Positions 7,471 through 16,484 of a DNA stretch of 64,000 nucleotides are shown here, piece by piece. The stretch lies in NCBI GenBank assembly GCA_947494925.1, contig CANLWS010000007.1, positions 186,001 through 250,000 on the forward strand. The letters are read 5' to 3'. Made by a program: the position numbers and the translations under genes. Under the pieces are notes generated by a model, which did no database searches, was not told the origin of the DNA, and worked only from the letters and a program-made list of their open reading frames with translations. Each line of letters starts with the position of its first letter. The stretch's first letter is position 1. The DNA comes from an uncultured Alteromonadaceae bacterium. Lineage in GTDB: Bacteria > Pseudomonadota > Gammaproteobacteria > Enterobacterales > Alteromonadaceae.

Positions 7471-8241
7471 ATGACAACGGAAAATAAAAACCAAGCAAAT
7501 CAGGATAGTTCTACCAGCTCTCTAGAAAGTGTAGGTGGTAGCCGTCGTAAATGGCTTAAGAAAGCTGGTGTTGCTGCGCCTGGGTTGCTGTTGCTTGCAA
7601 ATCGCCCTGCGATGGCGGCTAGTTGCACAATTTCTGGTTTTATGTCAGCGCAAGTTGGGACGTCATTGACCAACTATAATCCTGGTGCTTGCAACGGCTG
7701 GAGTCCAGGTAACTGGAAAAATGATAATGGGCAAATCACACGTTTGGCATGGAATCAGGCTCGAATTGGAAGTTCAGACACTTTTGATTCCCATTTCTCA
7801 ACTGCCAATTTAGTTTCTATTTCTATTCATAAAAACGTGGCTGGAACTCCAGAGGCAACAGCAGAAAGCTATAGCAGCGAGTATTCGTTCACTATGCTAG
7901 AAGTATTGAATGGAGCTATTGCTGTTGGAGGTGGAAGTAAAGGCATTACAAAACATGCAACTGCGTCCCTATTGAATGCGAGTTTCCTTAAATATGTTGG
8001 CTCAATGACAAACCCAGAGCCTTGGATGCTCAATTATCAGGCTCCGGAAGATATAATCGCATTTTATCTTCTGTACGAAATGACATATTTAAATACCTCA
8101 ACGAAGGATTTCGACTACGTCTTAATGAAAGGCGGTTCTCCCTATATCGATTCTACTAATGTGAGTAAGACTGACTATGCTAACTTTTTTGATAGCATTT
8201 CAGACGGTAATGCTCAGGGTGGATGGGACTGGACCACCTAG
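7471..8241 (+). CDS. Tat-exported protein with SPGxWKN motif (256 aa)
   Basis: The N-terminus has a hydrophilic stretch, a twin-arginine motif (SRRKWLKK, residues about 24-31), a hydrophobic segment and a cleavage site near MAAS. This indicates export of a folded or modified protein through Tat. The mature protein begins with a Cys and carries ACNGWSPGNWKN, related to the SPGYWKNH motif of many bacterial surface proteins. Further on, an ALNG-type GGGSKGITKHATASLLNASF segment resembles the RHAVAALLNAA block that follows in those proteins. It ends in GGWDWTT. No catalytic function is recognised. It is the first gene behind the sigma-54 site, with the HPr-rel-A trio starting 21 nt downstream, so it is the likely client of that trio. 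Confidence 0.8.
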   Translation: MTTENKNQANQDSSTSSLESVGGSRRKWLKKAGVAAPGLLLLANRPAMAASCTISGFMSAQVGTSLTNYNPGACNGWSPGNWKNDNGQITRLAWNQARIGSSDTFDSHFSTANLVSISIHKNVAGTPEATAESYSSEYSFTMLEVLNGAIAVGGGSKGITKHATASLLNASFLKYVGSMTNPEPWMLNYQAPEDIIAFYLLYEMTYLNTSTKDFDYVLMKGGSPYIDSTNVSKTDYANFFDSISDGNAQGGWDWTT

Positions 8242-8262
8242 TTCAATTGACTTGGAGCTAGA

Positions 8263-8535
8263 GTGGAACCACCTCCTCGGTTTCGATTACTAAAACAACC
8301 TCTGTCATCGTATCAAGATGGCAGTAACATAGTGTACTACCTTCCGGAATCAAAGCAGACATTGATGCTACCTATAGTGGCTAGTGAAATACTAGCAAAG
8401 CTGTCAGCTGCTTTCCCTGCTTCGATTCGGTTAGATTCATTGTATGATTCGAACAGCTCCAAGCAAACGCGAAAAACTGTAAAGAAAATCGTCAACGTTT
8501 TTTCAGACATAGGCCTCACAGAAGAACTTGAATGA
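8263..8535 (+). CDS. PqqD-like peptide chaperone of the HPr-rel-A system (90 aa)
   Basis: This small winged-helix protein resembles PqqD, the RiPP recognition element that presents precursor peptides to modifying enzymes. The length and C-terminal helical region (TRKTVKKIVNVFSDIGL) fit. The start is GTG at 8263 with GGAG seven to eight bases upstream. Its stop overlaps the start of the kinase gene (ATGA at 8532-8535), so the two are translationally coupled. By family knowledge it should bind a leader or client sequence. The upstream Tat protein is the candidate. Confidence 0.75.
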   Translation: MEPPPRFRLLKQPLSSYQDGSNIVYYLPESKQTLMLPIVASEILAKLSAAFPASIRLDSLYDSNSSKQTRKTVKKIVNVFSDIGLTEELE

Positions 8536-9449
8536 AGTTAGCTGAAGTTGAAAGCGCGCAACTATCTCATTTGCTGCAAGGTGAAGGACTTATTGTTCAA
8601 ACCGGCAGATTTACTTCAAGAATAAATTCGTCTTCTGAAAATATTTCCAATGACATTTTGACTTTATATGGCAATACCGACTTTATTGAATCAAAGCTAT
8701 ATGATTTCAATGTGGAAATTAATCCCGGCAAAGGTCTGCGAAAATGGCTTCGACCACAGATTACTTTTAGCTTTAGTTCTATTCAACCCTTTACACCACT
8801 CCCAGCGAATCAGGCGACTCCCATGCTTGAATGGGGATTAAACTGGTGTGTCAGCAACCATTACCATCAGAATATTATCATCCATGCCGCAGTACTGGAA
8901 AAAAATGGCAAAGCACTTATTTTGCCGGGCCAACCAGGTGCGGGCAAAAGTACTTTGTGCGCTGCATTAGCCTATTCCGCTGGGTTCAGATTGTTGTCTG
9001 ATGAATTGACACTGATAGAATTGGATGGCAGCAAGGTAAACCCAAATCCCCGACCCGTAAGTCTTAAAAATAAATCAATCGATATTATAAGAGAAATGGT
9101 TCCGGGCATATTATGCACAGAGACTGTTCATGACACACAAAAAGGCTCGGTAAGTTTATTCAGACCTGCTGACAAGGCTGTTGAAAATGCCAACAAACCC
9201 GCTAAGCCTGGCATAGTGTTATTCCCCAAGTTTAACCCGGATATTGCAGAGTATGAGCTCATTGAAGTTTCGCGGCCTCATGCTTTAGTCGAACTAGCAA
9301 ATCAATCATTTAACTATCCCGTATTATGTCAACAAGGGTTTGAAGCACTTAGCGCTTTTATTGACTCGTCTCAATGTTTCAGGTTGGAATACAACGGTGA
9401 CCTTGCCAAGGCTATCGAAATCATTGAGGACCTGATGCTGTATGAGTAA
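8532..9449 (+). CDS. HprK-related kinase A (305 aa)
   Basis: It is related to HPr serine kinase/phosphorylase. A P-loop GQPGAGKST is near residues 133-141, followed by the LLSDELTLIE segment that matches the acidic strand of HprK folds. It lacks the HPr-kinase N-terminal domain, and no PTS gene is nearby. Related kinases in lasso-peptide clusters phosphorylate the C-terminal residue of the precursor; whether this one modifies a protein is unknown. It overlaps the PqqD-like gene by 4 nt and the nucleotidyltransferase gene by 8 nt, so the three are a tight unit. Confidence 0.8.
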   Translation: MKLAEVESAQLSHLLQGEGLIVQTGRFTSRINSSSENISNDILTLYGNTDFIESKLYDFNVEINPGKGLRKWLRPQITFSFSSIQPFTPLPANQATPMLEWGLNWCVSNHYHQNIIIHAAVLEKNGKALILPGQPGAGKSTLCAALAYSAGFRLLSDELTLIELDGSKVNPNPRPVSLKNKSIDIIREMVPGILCTETVHDTQKGSVSLFRPADKAVENANKPAKPGIVLFPKFNPDIAEYELIEVSRPHALVELANQSFNYPVLCQQGFEALSAFIDSSQCFRLEYNGDLAKAIEIIEDLMLYE

Positions 9450-10518
9450 TCAGATCATTAGGGTTCTTAGGGACCCCGAATGTATTAAAACATTTGTCCA
9501 GAATGATTGGATGATTCTGGTTCAACAAACGTATGCCTGCTATTTGACCGGAAGGCTAGCCTACTTATTCAAAAAAAATGATTTGATGGACAGTATTCCC
9601 CACAAGGTGCGTTGGCACTTTGAATCGGCGACTACAATGGCCGAAGCACACAAGATAGATATTAGTATTGAGATTAAAAAAATTCGCCAGGCTCTGAAAA
9701 TGACAGGAGTGAAGCCAGTATTTCTTAAGGGGACAGCATACTTACTGGCTGAAGATGAAGCTGGCAGGGGACGAACTTTTGCTGACGTAGACATTTATGT
9801 TCCTAAAGAAAGACTAGGCGCGGTGGAAAATGCATTGTCCTGGGGCGGTTGGAGCAAGGAGCAGCTCACTCCGTACGACGAATCGTATTATTACCATTGG
9901 ATGCATGAAATCCCGCCCATGATTCATAGCATCAGAGGGACAACACTAGACGTACATCACAATTTGATGCCTTTGACGAGCCGGTTCAATTTTGATGCTG
10001 GTAAGCTAAATGCTCAGGATCAAACTACTCCCGGTGTTTTGCCACCTGAAGACAGGTTGTTGCATAGCATTGTGCATTTGTTTATGGAAACAAGTTATGA
10101 AAAGGGTTTGAGAGACCTTAGTGATATTGACTTATTGATCAAACAATTTTCATCATCTGACAGTCGATTCTGGCAAGTTTTACTGAACAGAAGCGAAGAG
10201 CTGGGGTTAAACCGTTTACTTTTCTACGGATTACGCTATGCACAAATTATACTTGGTACCTCTATTGTCGATTCAACATTTATTCGGTTGAAAGATAATG
10301 GCATGCCAAATCGATTTATTTTGAGCATTATGGACAAAATAGTCATTGCAGTAATGTCAGACACTAAAAAAGAGAAATCTCTGCCGCTTCAGATCAGCCA
10401 TTTTGCACTATTTGTGCGAGGCCATTGGTTAAAAATGCCATTGCACACATTGACTTATCATGTCATTCACAAGAGCTTTAATAACCTTAGAGATCTTGTT
10501 GTTAACTCTGATAAGTAA
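9442..10518 (+). CDS. Nucleotidyltransferase-family protein (358 aa)
   Basis: It resembles the uncharacterised nucleotidyltransferase family found beside PqqD-like and HprK-like genes. The signature region has FLKGTAYLL near residues 94-102 and RTFADVDIYV near residues 112-121. The paired Asp residues there would bind metal in a Pol-beta-type fold. Around it are mostly helical segments. It is the last gene of the trio and overlaps the kinase gene. The acceptor molecule is unknown. In RiPP clusters such enzymes accompany precursor phosphorylation. There is no clear terminator after it, so transcription may run into the sugar dehydrogenase gene 154 nt downstream. Confidence 0.75.
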   Translation: MSNQIIRVLRDPECIKTFVQNDWMILVQQTYACYLTGRLAYLFKKNDLMDSIPHKVRWHFESATTMAEAHKIDISIEIKKIRQALKMTGVKPVFLKGTAYLLAEDEAGRGRTFADVDIYVPKERLGAVENALSWGGWSKEQLTPYDESYYYHWMHEIPPMIHSIRGTTLDVHHNLMPLTSRFNFDAGKLNAQDQTTPGVLPPEDRLLHSIVHLFMETSYEKGLRDLSDIDLLIKQFSSSDSRFWQVLLNRSEELGLNRLLFYGLRYAQIILGTSIVDSTFIRLKDNGMPNRFILSIMDKIVIAVMSDTKKEKSLPLQISHFALFVRGHWLKMPLHTLTYHVIHKSFNNLRDLVVNSDK

Positions 10519-10672
10519 CGGGCAGGAGATTAAAATCACTACTAATTTATCTGCAAAACAGGCAATATACTGAGCAAAATAATTTTCTGTGATTTAAGCA
10601 AAAATACCACCTCTTAGCATTTCGTTATTATTACCGTGATTTGCTAGGTCGGCGATATCAGGAGCAATACAA

Positions 10673-11950
10673 TTGAAATCTGACAAAAATAAAAAACTAG
10701 CCATTATTGGTTTGGGTTATGTTGGTTTGCCTTTAGCTGTCTCATTTGGACGCAAGTTCCATACGCTGGGATTCGACATTAACCCGCAGCGGATTGAAGA
10801 ACTAAAAAATGGTGTTGATCACACGCTTGAGGTATCAAGTGAAGAATTAGCCGATGTCAATGACCTGACATTCAGCTGTGATCCATCTGACCTGGCTGGC
10901 TACGACTACATTATTGTCACGGTTCCGACTCCTATCGATAAAAATAAGCAGCCTGATCTCACGCCCTTACGCAAGGCAAGTGAAATGATCGGTAAAGTCA
11001 TTACTGCCGGTTGCACAGTCATTTATGAATCGACCGTTTACCCGGGAGCTACGGAAGAAGTCTGCATTCCAATCATTGAAGAATGTTCTGGTTTAACTTT
11101 CAATCAGGATTTTTTCGCTGGCTACAGTCCGGAAAGAATCAATCCAGGAGACAAAAAACACCGCCTGGAAAGCATTGTCAAAGTGACCTCAGGCTCAACA
11201 CCTGAAATCGCTGATGCAGTAGATGAACTCTATCTGAGTATCATTGAAGCCGGCACACATAAAGCATCTTCCATTAAAGTTGCAGAAGCGGCGAAAGTAA
11301 TCGAAAACACGCAACGAGACCTTAATATTGCCTTGATAAATGAGCTCGCTATGATCTTCAGCCGGATTGGCATTGATACAGAAGAAGTGCTTGAAGCCGC
11401 AGGGAGTAAATGGAATTTCTTACCGTTCAGACCTGGCTTGGTTGGCGGGCATTGTATTGGAGTTGACCCCTACTATTTGACTCACAAAGCCGAGGAACTG
11501 GGACATCATCCTGAAGTGATACTTGCTGGACGTCGGTTGAATGACCATATGGGGGAATATGTTGTTTCTCGTTTGGTTAAAAAAATGTTGAACGAAAAAA
11601 TCATGGTAAATGGTGCGAACGTCTTGTTACTGGGCATTACATTTAAAGAGAATTGCCCTGACATCAGGAATACCAAAGTCGTTGATATTGCAACTGAGCT
11701 TAAAAACTACCATGTCAATATGGATATTTATGATCCTTGGGCAGAAAGCGACGAAGTAATGGACGAGTACGGTCTTGAATTAGTACCTGAACCCAAAAAA
11801 GGCCATTACGATGCGGTCATAGCTGCTGTTGCTCACAACCAATTTAAAGCGTGGAGTAGCGAGGAGTTGAAAGGTCTTGGAAAAGAAAACTGTGTTATTT
11901 TTGATTTAAAATATATCTTTGATAAAAACGATGTGGATATAAGATTATAA
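10673..11950 (+). CDS. UDP-sugar 6-dehydrogenase, TviB/WbpA-like (425 aa)
   Basis: This NAD-dependent enzyme oxidises C6 of a UDP-hexose or UDP-HexNAc to a uronic acid for surface polysaccharide. The N-terminal Rossmann motif [11 protein letters not shown] is at residues 11-21. Conserved features follow: [19 protein letters not shown], the [12 protein letters not shown] segment, and the catalytic Cys region [12 protein letters not shown] near residues 259-270. The ending with [14 protein letters not shown] fits the TviB/WbpA/WbpO subgroup better than plain Ugd. The start is TTG at 10673 with AGGAG eight bases upstream and no in-frame ATG nearby. It pairs with the epimerase 10 nt downstream. 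Confidence 0.9.
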   Translation: MKSDKNKKLAIIGLGYVGLPLAVSFGRKFHTLGFDINPQRIEELKNGVDHTLEVSSEELADVNDLTFSCDPSDLAGYDYIIVTVPTPIDKNKQPDLTPLRKASEMIGKVITAGCTVIYESTVYPGATEEVCIPIIEECSGLTFNQDFFAGYSPERINPGDKKHRLESIVKVTSGSTPEIADAVDELYLSIIEAGTHKASSIKVAEAAKVIENTQRDLNIALINELAMIFSRIGIDTEEVLEAAGSKWNFLPFRPGLVGGHCIGVDPYYLTHKAEELGHHPEVILAGRRLNDHMGEYVVSRLVKKMLNEKIMVNGANVLLLGITFKENCPDIRNTKVVDIATELKNYHVNMDIYDPWAESDEVMDEYGLELVPEPKKGHYDAVIAAVAHNQFKAWSSEELKGLGKENCVIFDLKYIFDKNDVDIRL

Positions 11951-11960
11951 GGACCTATTC

Positions 11961-12977
11961 ATGAAAATATTAGTGACGGGCGCGGCGGGCTTTATAGGTT
12001 CACATGTGAGTTTGTATTTGCTGGAACGGGGCGACGAAGTTGTTGGTCTGGATAATATTAACGATTATTACGATGTTAATCTGAAGCTAGACCGACTTAA
12101 GCGCATTGAACAACATAAAAATGCGCACAATTTCTCCTTTGTCAAAATGGATGTGGAAGATCGCGAACGCATGCCTGAATTATTTTCAGAGCACAAGTTC
12201 GACAAGGTAGTCCACTTGGCTGCACAGGCTGGTGTCAGGTATTCGTTGGAAAATCCGCATGCCTACATAGACGCCAATATTGTTGGATTTACCAACATTC
12301 TCGAAGGTTGTCGTCATAATAAAGTTGCACATTTAGTCTACGCATCTTCCAGTTCAGTGTACGGTGCCAATGAGGATATGCCATTTTCTGTGCATGATAA
12401 TGTTGACCACCCTGTATCATTGTATGCTGCGAGCAAGAAAGCGAACGAGTTGATGGCCCACACTTATAGCCATTTGTTCGACCTTCCCACAACCGGATTA
12501 CGCTTTTTTACAGTCTATGGGCCTTGGGGACGACCTGATATGGCCTTGTTCTTGTTTACCAAGGCGATTTTAGCGGGTGATCCAATTAAAGTGTTTAACT
12601 ATGGCAATCATAGACGAGACTTTACCTACATCGATGATATTGTTGAGGGGATCATCAGAACGCTGGACAACACAGCACAGGCCAATCCAGATTGGAGCGG
12701 CAAAACGCCAGATCCAGGCACAAGCAAAGCACCTTGGAGAGTCTATAATATTGGTGCTCAGACGCCAGTGCAATTATTGGAATACATTGAAACCCTTGAG
12801 AGCAAGTTAGGCAAAGTTGCTGAGAAAGAGTTATTGCCATTGCAAATGGGGGATGTGCCTGACACCTATGCGGATGTTGAAGCGTTAGCTAATGATGTGG
12901 GCTATCGACCGCAAACAACGATAAACGAAGGGATAGGCAACTTCGTCGATTGGTATAAAGATTATTTTAAAGTCTAA
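11961..12977 (+). CDS. NAD-dependent epimerase, UDP-glucuronate 4-epimerase-like (338 aa)
   Basis: This extended short-chain dehydrogenase starts with [11 protein letters not shown] (NAD binding). It has the catalytic SSSSVYGAN with YAASKKANE (Tyr and Lys of the YxxxK motif) and [14 protein letters not shown] later on. This profile fits UDP-glucuronate 4-epimerases of capsule clusters. With the upstream dehydrogenase it would make a UDP-uronic acid such as UDP-GalA for exopolysaccharide. No glycosyltransferase or exporter gene is in the window, so these two may serve a locus elsewhere. A strong bidirectional terminator follows. Confidence 0.9.
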   Translation: MKILVTGAAGFIGSHVSLYLLERGDEVVGLDNINDYYDVNLKLDRLKRIEQHKNAHNFSFVKMDVEDRERMPELFSEHKFDKVVHLAAQAGVRYSLENPHAYIDANIVGFTNILEGCRHNKVAHLVYASSSSVYGANEDMPFSVHDNVDHPVSLYAASKKANELMAHTYSHLFDLPTTGLRFFTVYGPWGRPDMALFLFTKAILAGDPIKVFNYGNHRRDFTYIDDIVEGIIRTLDNTAQANPDWSGKTPDPGTSKAPWRVYNIGAQTPVQLLEYIETLESKLGKVAEKELLPLQMGDVPDTYADVEALANDVGYRPQTTINEGIGNFVDWYKDYFKV

Positions 12978-12993
12978 GCTATTCCTCGAGACG

Positions 12994-13023
12994 AAAAATG
13001 GCGCCGGTTTTGGCGCCATTTTT
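12994..13023. terminator. Bidirectional terminator between the epimerase gene and glcB
   Basis: A perfect 12-bp stem (12994-13005 with 13012-13023) has a GGTTTT loop, five A on the left and five T on the right. It sits between two convergent genes, so it can end both transcripts. Confidence 0.92.
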
Positions 13024-13040
13024 ATTTTGGGATATCCATA

Positions 13041-15215
13041 TCAGGCTTTATTAAGCAAGGCTTTCATTTCTTTGCGCTTGGTGTGTAATACGGGTTCCGT
13101 ATAACCATTGGGCTGAATTTTACCATCAAAAATCAGCTCCTCCGCTGCTTGAAAAGCAATTGAGTTATCGGGGATTGGCATCATCGGAATATATTCGGGG
13201 TCACCAGCATTTTGATTGTCCACCAACTCGGCCATTCTATGCATAGATGCTGAAACTTGTTCTCTGTTCACAATACCGTGAACCAGCCAGTTACAGATAT
13301 GCTGGCTTGAAATTCTCAGTGTGGCACGGTCTTCCATCAATCCAACATTGTTAATGTCTGGCACCTTTGAGCACCCAATACCCTGATGTACCCACCTCAC
13401 AACGTACCCCAGTATTCCTTGTACATTGTTATCCAATTCTCGTTGAATATCTGCTTCGCTCAATAGCGCATCTCTATCTTGTAATGGGACCGTCAATATA
13501 TCATCGAGTGTATTGATTTTTTGCGCTTTGAGCGTATCTCGCAAACCGAATACATCTTGTTGATGGTAGTGCAAAGCATGAAGTGTCGCAGCAGTTGGGG
13601 AGGGGACCCAGGCAGTATTGGCACCAGATAGAGGATGGGCAATTTTACTTTCCATCATCTGTGCCATTTGATCTGGGATCGGCCACATACCTTTTCCTAT
13701 CTGTGCCTTGCCCGACATACCGGTCTTTAATCCAGCTATGACATTCGCTTTTTCGTAAGCAATTATCCAGGGACGCGCCTTTAACTCTGATTTTGAGGCA
13801 AACGGACCGAGTAACATAGAAGTATGTATTTCATCTCCGGTGCGATCCAGAAAGCCGGTATTGATAAACACAGTTCGGTGTTTTGCCTCAAAGATGCAGG
13901 CCTCGAGATTAACGCTTGTGCGTCGTTCTTCGTCCATTATGCCCATCTTCAATGTATTTGCTGGCAATGCCAGCGCACTCTCAACTCTGTTGAATAACAG
14001 GTCAGCAAACGCAACCTCTTCTGGCCCATGCATTTTGGGCTTAACGATATAAATACTTCCTTCTCGACTATTTTTATGGACACCTGTGCTCAGTAAGTCA
14101 TGTTTGCCTATTAGTGAAGTAACCATAGCATCCATGATCCCTTCAAAAATCGGGTTGTCGTCAAACAAGATGGCATCGTTGGTCATCAGGTGCCCCACGT
14201 TTCGGACAAACATCAGACTGCGACCTGGCAAACTCAAGGTACTGCCTTCAGTAGTCAGATATTTCCGATCTTTAGCCAGTGAGCGAACCAGAGTATTAGC
14301 ACCTTTTTTAAGCTCTATGCTGAGCGTTCCCTGCATTAATCCAAGCCAATTCTGATAAACCAGGGTTTTGTCTTCAGCGTCAACGGCAGCAACTGAATCT
14401 TCGCAGTCCATTATGGTGGTAAGTGCAGATTCAACTAATACATCTTTGAGGCCACTAGGGTCATCTTTGCCAATCGGGTGAGTGGGATCGAACTGCAGCT
14501 CGATATGCATCTGGTTATGCTTAATTAAAATAGCCGTTGGCGCTTCAGGCTGGCCGTTGTATCCACGAAACTGTGTATCATCTGCCAATTTAACCTGTGA
14601 ATCATTGCCAAGGGATATCACAAGGTTTCCACCATTGATTTGATACCCATTTACATCTGAGTGGCTACCCTCAGATAGTGGTGCGATGATGTCTAACCAA
14701 TTTTTTGCATAAGCAATGACTTTTTGCCCCCGAACAGGGTTGTATTGACTGCCTTTTTCAGCGCCCGATGTTTCCGGGATGACATCTGTGCCATAGGCTG
14801 CATCGTAGAGGCTTCCCCATCGGGCGTTGGCAGCGTTAAGTGCATACCTGGCATTGTTAATGGGTACGACCAACTGCGGACCAGCCATACTGGCTATTTC
14901 CGGATCTACCTTTTTTGTTTGAATCTGAAAAGCTTCAGGTACAGGTTGCAAGTACCCAATTTGCTGCAAAAACCCTTTATATTCGGATAAATCTGCATCT
15001 TTTTTTTCGGCACAGTAGCGGTCAATCGACTCTTGCAACTCATCTCTTTTTTTGAGTAATTTGATGTTTTTCGGTGTTAAGTCTGTGACTATCTGTTCAA
15101 AAGATTGCCAGAAACCCTGCTCAGAAATGCCGCTGCCAGGCAGGGCTTTTTCTTTCAGAAAGCTGTCTAGAACTGCTGCAACTTTGAGGCGGCCGTGCTG
15201 AATATAAGATTGCAT
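13041..15215 (-). CDS. glcB: Malate synthase G (724 aa)
   Basis: It condenses glyoxylate with acetyl-CoA to give malate in the glyoxylate shunt. The length of 724 aa is that of the monomeric G isoform. Recognisable segments are [17 protein letters not shown], the active-site region [34 protein letters not shown], and the C-terminal [14 protein letters not shown] with the catalytic-loop Cys. The start ATG is at 15215. It lies near the LysR gene and isocitrate lyase, so the whole shunt is grouped here. Its 3' end shares the bidirectional terminator with the epimerase gene. Confidence 0.97.
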   Translation of the reverse strand: MQSYIQHGRLKVAAVLDSFLKEKALPGSGISEQGFWQSFEQIVTDLTPKNIKLLKKRDELQESIDRYCAEKKDADLSEYKGFLQQIGYLQPVPEAFQIQTKKVDPEIASMAGPQLVVPINNARYALNAANARWGSLYDAAYGTDVIPETSGAEKGSQYNPVRGQKVIAYAKNWLDIIAPLSEGSHSDVNGYQINGGNLVISLGNDSQVKLADDTQFRGYNGQPEAPTAILIKHNQMHIELQFDPTHPIGKDDPSGLKDVLVESALTTIMDCEDSVAAVDAEDKTLVYQNWLGLMQGTLSIELKKGANTLVRSLAKDRKYLTTEGSTLSLPGRSLMFVRNVGHLMTNDAILFDDNPIFEGIMDAMVTSLIGKHDLLSTGVHKNSREGSIYIVKPKMHGPEEVAFADLLFNRVESALALPANTLKMGIMDEERRTSVNLEACIFEAKHRTVFINTGFLDRTGDEIHTSMLLGPFASKSELKARPWIIAYEKANVIAGLKTGMSGKAQIGKGMWPIPDQMAQMMESKIAHPLSGANTAWVPSPTAATLHALHYHQQDVFGLRDTLKAQKINTLDDILTVPLQDRDALLSEADIQRELDNNVQGILGYVVRWVHQGIGCSKVPDINNVGLMEDRATLRISSQHICNWLVHGIVNREQVSASMHRMAELVDNQNAGDPEYIPMMPIPDNSIAFQAAEELIFDGKIQPNGYTEPVLHTKRKEMKALLNKA

Positions 15216-15329
15216 CTAAAATTCCTGATTGATAATTATGACACCAGTTTACGATAGTGGGTCGTCAATTGTTTAGTTTATGGTTTCTATCCCCGATATA
15301 ACCTGGGTGAATGATGCCCGCTTGATCCC

Positions 15330-16280
15330 TTAGTGGGTAAGTGCCTCAGCCACTTCAGCGATAAGCCTTCTCAGCCAGATATGTCCGGCGTCATGATGCA
15401 GCAATGCACTCCAGGCCATTTTTAAGGCGATTGGGGGAATATCAAATGGAGGTGCAAGAATCTCAACCTCAGGATCTTCTTTGTACAAGTTCGCGGCTCT
15501 GGAAGGCAAGGTAGCAATAAGGTTTTGTGCTTTGGCTAACTGCAAAGCCACGTGATAATGCCTGGTAAATACCCGTATATCCCTTTTCTTCCCAAGTTTA
15601 GTTAGCTCTGCGTCGACCCAACCCAGTTTCTGGACTTCATTGGGATCAACCCCAACGCCAACCCCAAAACCTGTTTTACTCACCCAGATATGCTGTCCAG
15701 CCAAATACTGCTGCAAATCAAAATGATTGAGAATAGGATTGTCGCGTTTAATAACACATGAAAAAGTATCATACCAAACCACCTTTTGGTGAAAGGACAA
15801 TGGCAGTTCCTCAAAGCGATTTATTGCCATGTCTACTTTGCCATGTTCGACATCATGAAAAGTGACATCGCTGGGAGTAATTACGTCCAGCGTGATGTTG
15901 GGGGCTGATTCGCTCAACCGGCGTATCAATTCAAGAAGAAGTGTAGACTCTGCGTAGTCACTCGCCATTATTCTGAACGTGCGAGCACTACTTTGTGGCA
16001 GAAACTCTGTTGTTGGCTGAATAGTCGATTCGAGCTTTGCCAGCACATCTCTCACCACTGGTTGGATTTCCAAGGCTCGCTGCGTGGGAGTCATACCTTC
16101 ACTGGTTCTTACTAACAAGGGGTCTTTGAAGAGATCTCTGAGGCGTTTTAAACCGTTGCTCATAGCAGGCTGCGTGATACTGAGCTGATTTGCCGCTCGC
16201 GTTACACTGCCTTCACGTAGCAATACATCGAGATATACCAGTAAGTTAAGGTCCACTTTTGCTATATTCATAAATGACAT
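15330..16280 (-). CDS. LysR-family transcriptional regulator (316 aa)
   Basis: The N-terminal winged helix-turn-helix (about residues 9-67) includes GSVTRAANQLSITQPAMSNGLKRLRDLFKDPLLVR, split here only by its helices. A periplasmic-binding-type effector domain follows. It lies between glcB and aceA on the same strand, so control of the glyoxylate shunt is a reasonable guess; the ligand is unknown. The effector domain has an uncommon GFGVGVGVDP run. The ATG at 16280 lacks a good ribosome-binding site; an ATG three codons later is an alternative start. Confidence 0.88.
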   Translation of the reverse strand: MSFMNIAKVDLNLLVYLDVLLREGSVTRAANQLSITQPAMSNGLKRLRDLFKDPLLVRTSEGMTPTQRALEIQPVVRDVLAKLESTIQPTTEFLPQSSARTFRIMASDYAESTLLLELIRRLSESAPNITLDVITPSDVTFHDVEHGKVDMAINRFEELPLSFHQKVVWYDTFSCVIKRDNPILNHFDLQQYLAGQHIWVSKTGFGVGVGVDPNEVQKLGWVDAELTKLGKKRDIRVFTRHYHVALQLAKAQNLIATLPSRAANLYKEDPEVEILAPPFDIPPIALKMAWSALLHHDAGHIWLRRLIAEVAEALTH

Positions 16281-16445
16281 GATCTGCAGGTTATTAATAT
16301 ATTCTGTAAATTTTACCCTTAATTAAATAAAAAGTCAGGAAAGAATTATTTATATAACATATTGATAAATATGGATATAATAAGAAAGTTATCGGTGGTG
16401 GCGAGAATTGTACTAGAAGTTTTGAATAAATTAGATGAATGAAAA

Positions 16446-16464
16446 AGCGCGGACAAGCCGCGCT
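16446..16464 (-). terminator. Terminator of aceA
   Basis: A 7-bp GC-rich stem (AGCGCGG with CCGCGCT) encloses a 5-nt loop. On the minus strand it is followed by TTTTTC and lies 20 nt after the stop codon of aceA. Confidence 0.8.
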
Positions 16465-16484
16465 ATTTAAAGTTGATTTAAGTG

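Noticed and set aside
12289-12840. Antisense frames inside the epimerase gene
   Set aside because: Low-complexity or Cys/Trp-rich shadow frames opposite a well-supported gene.
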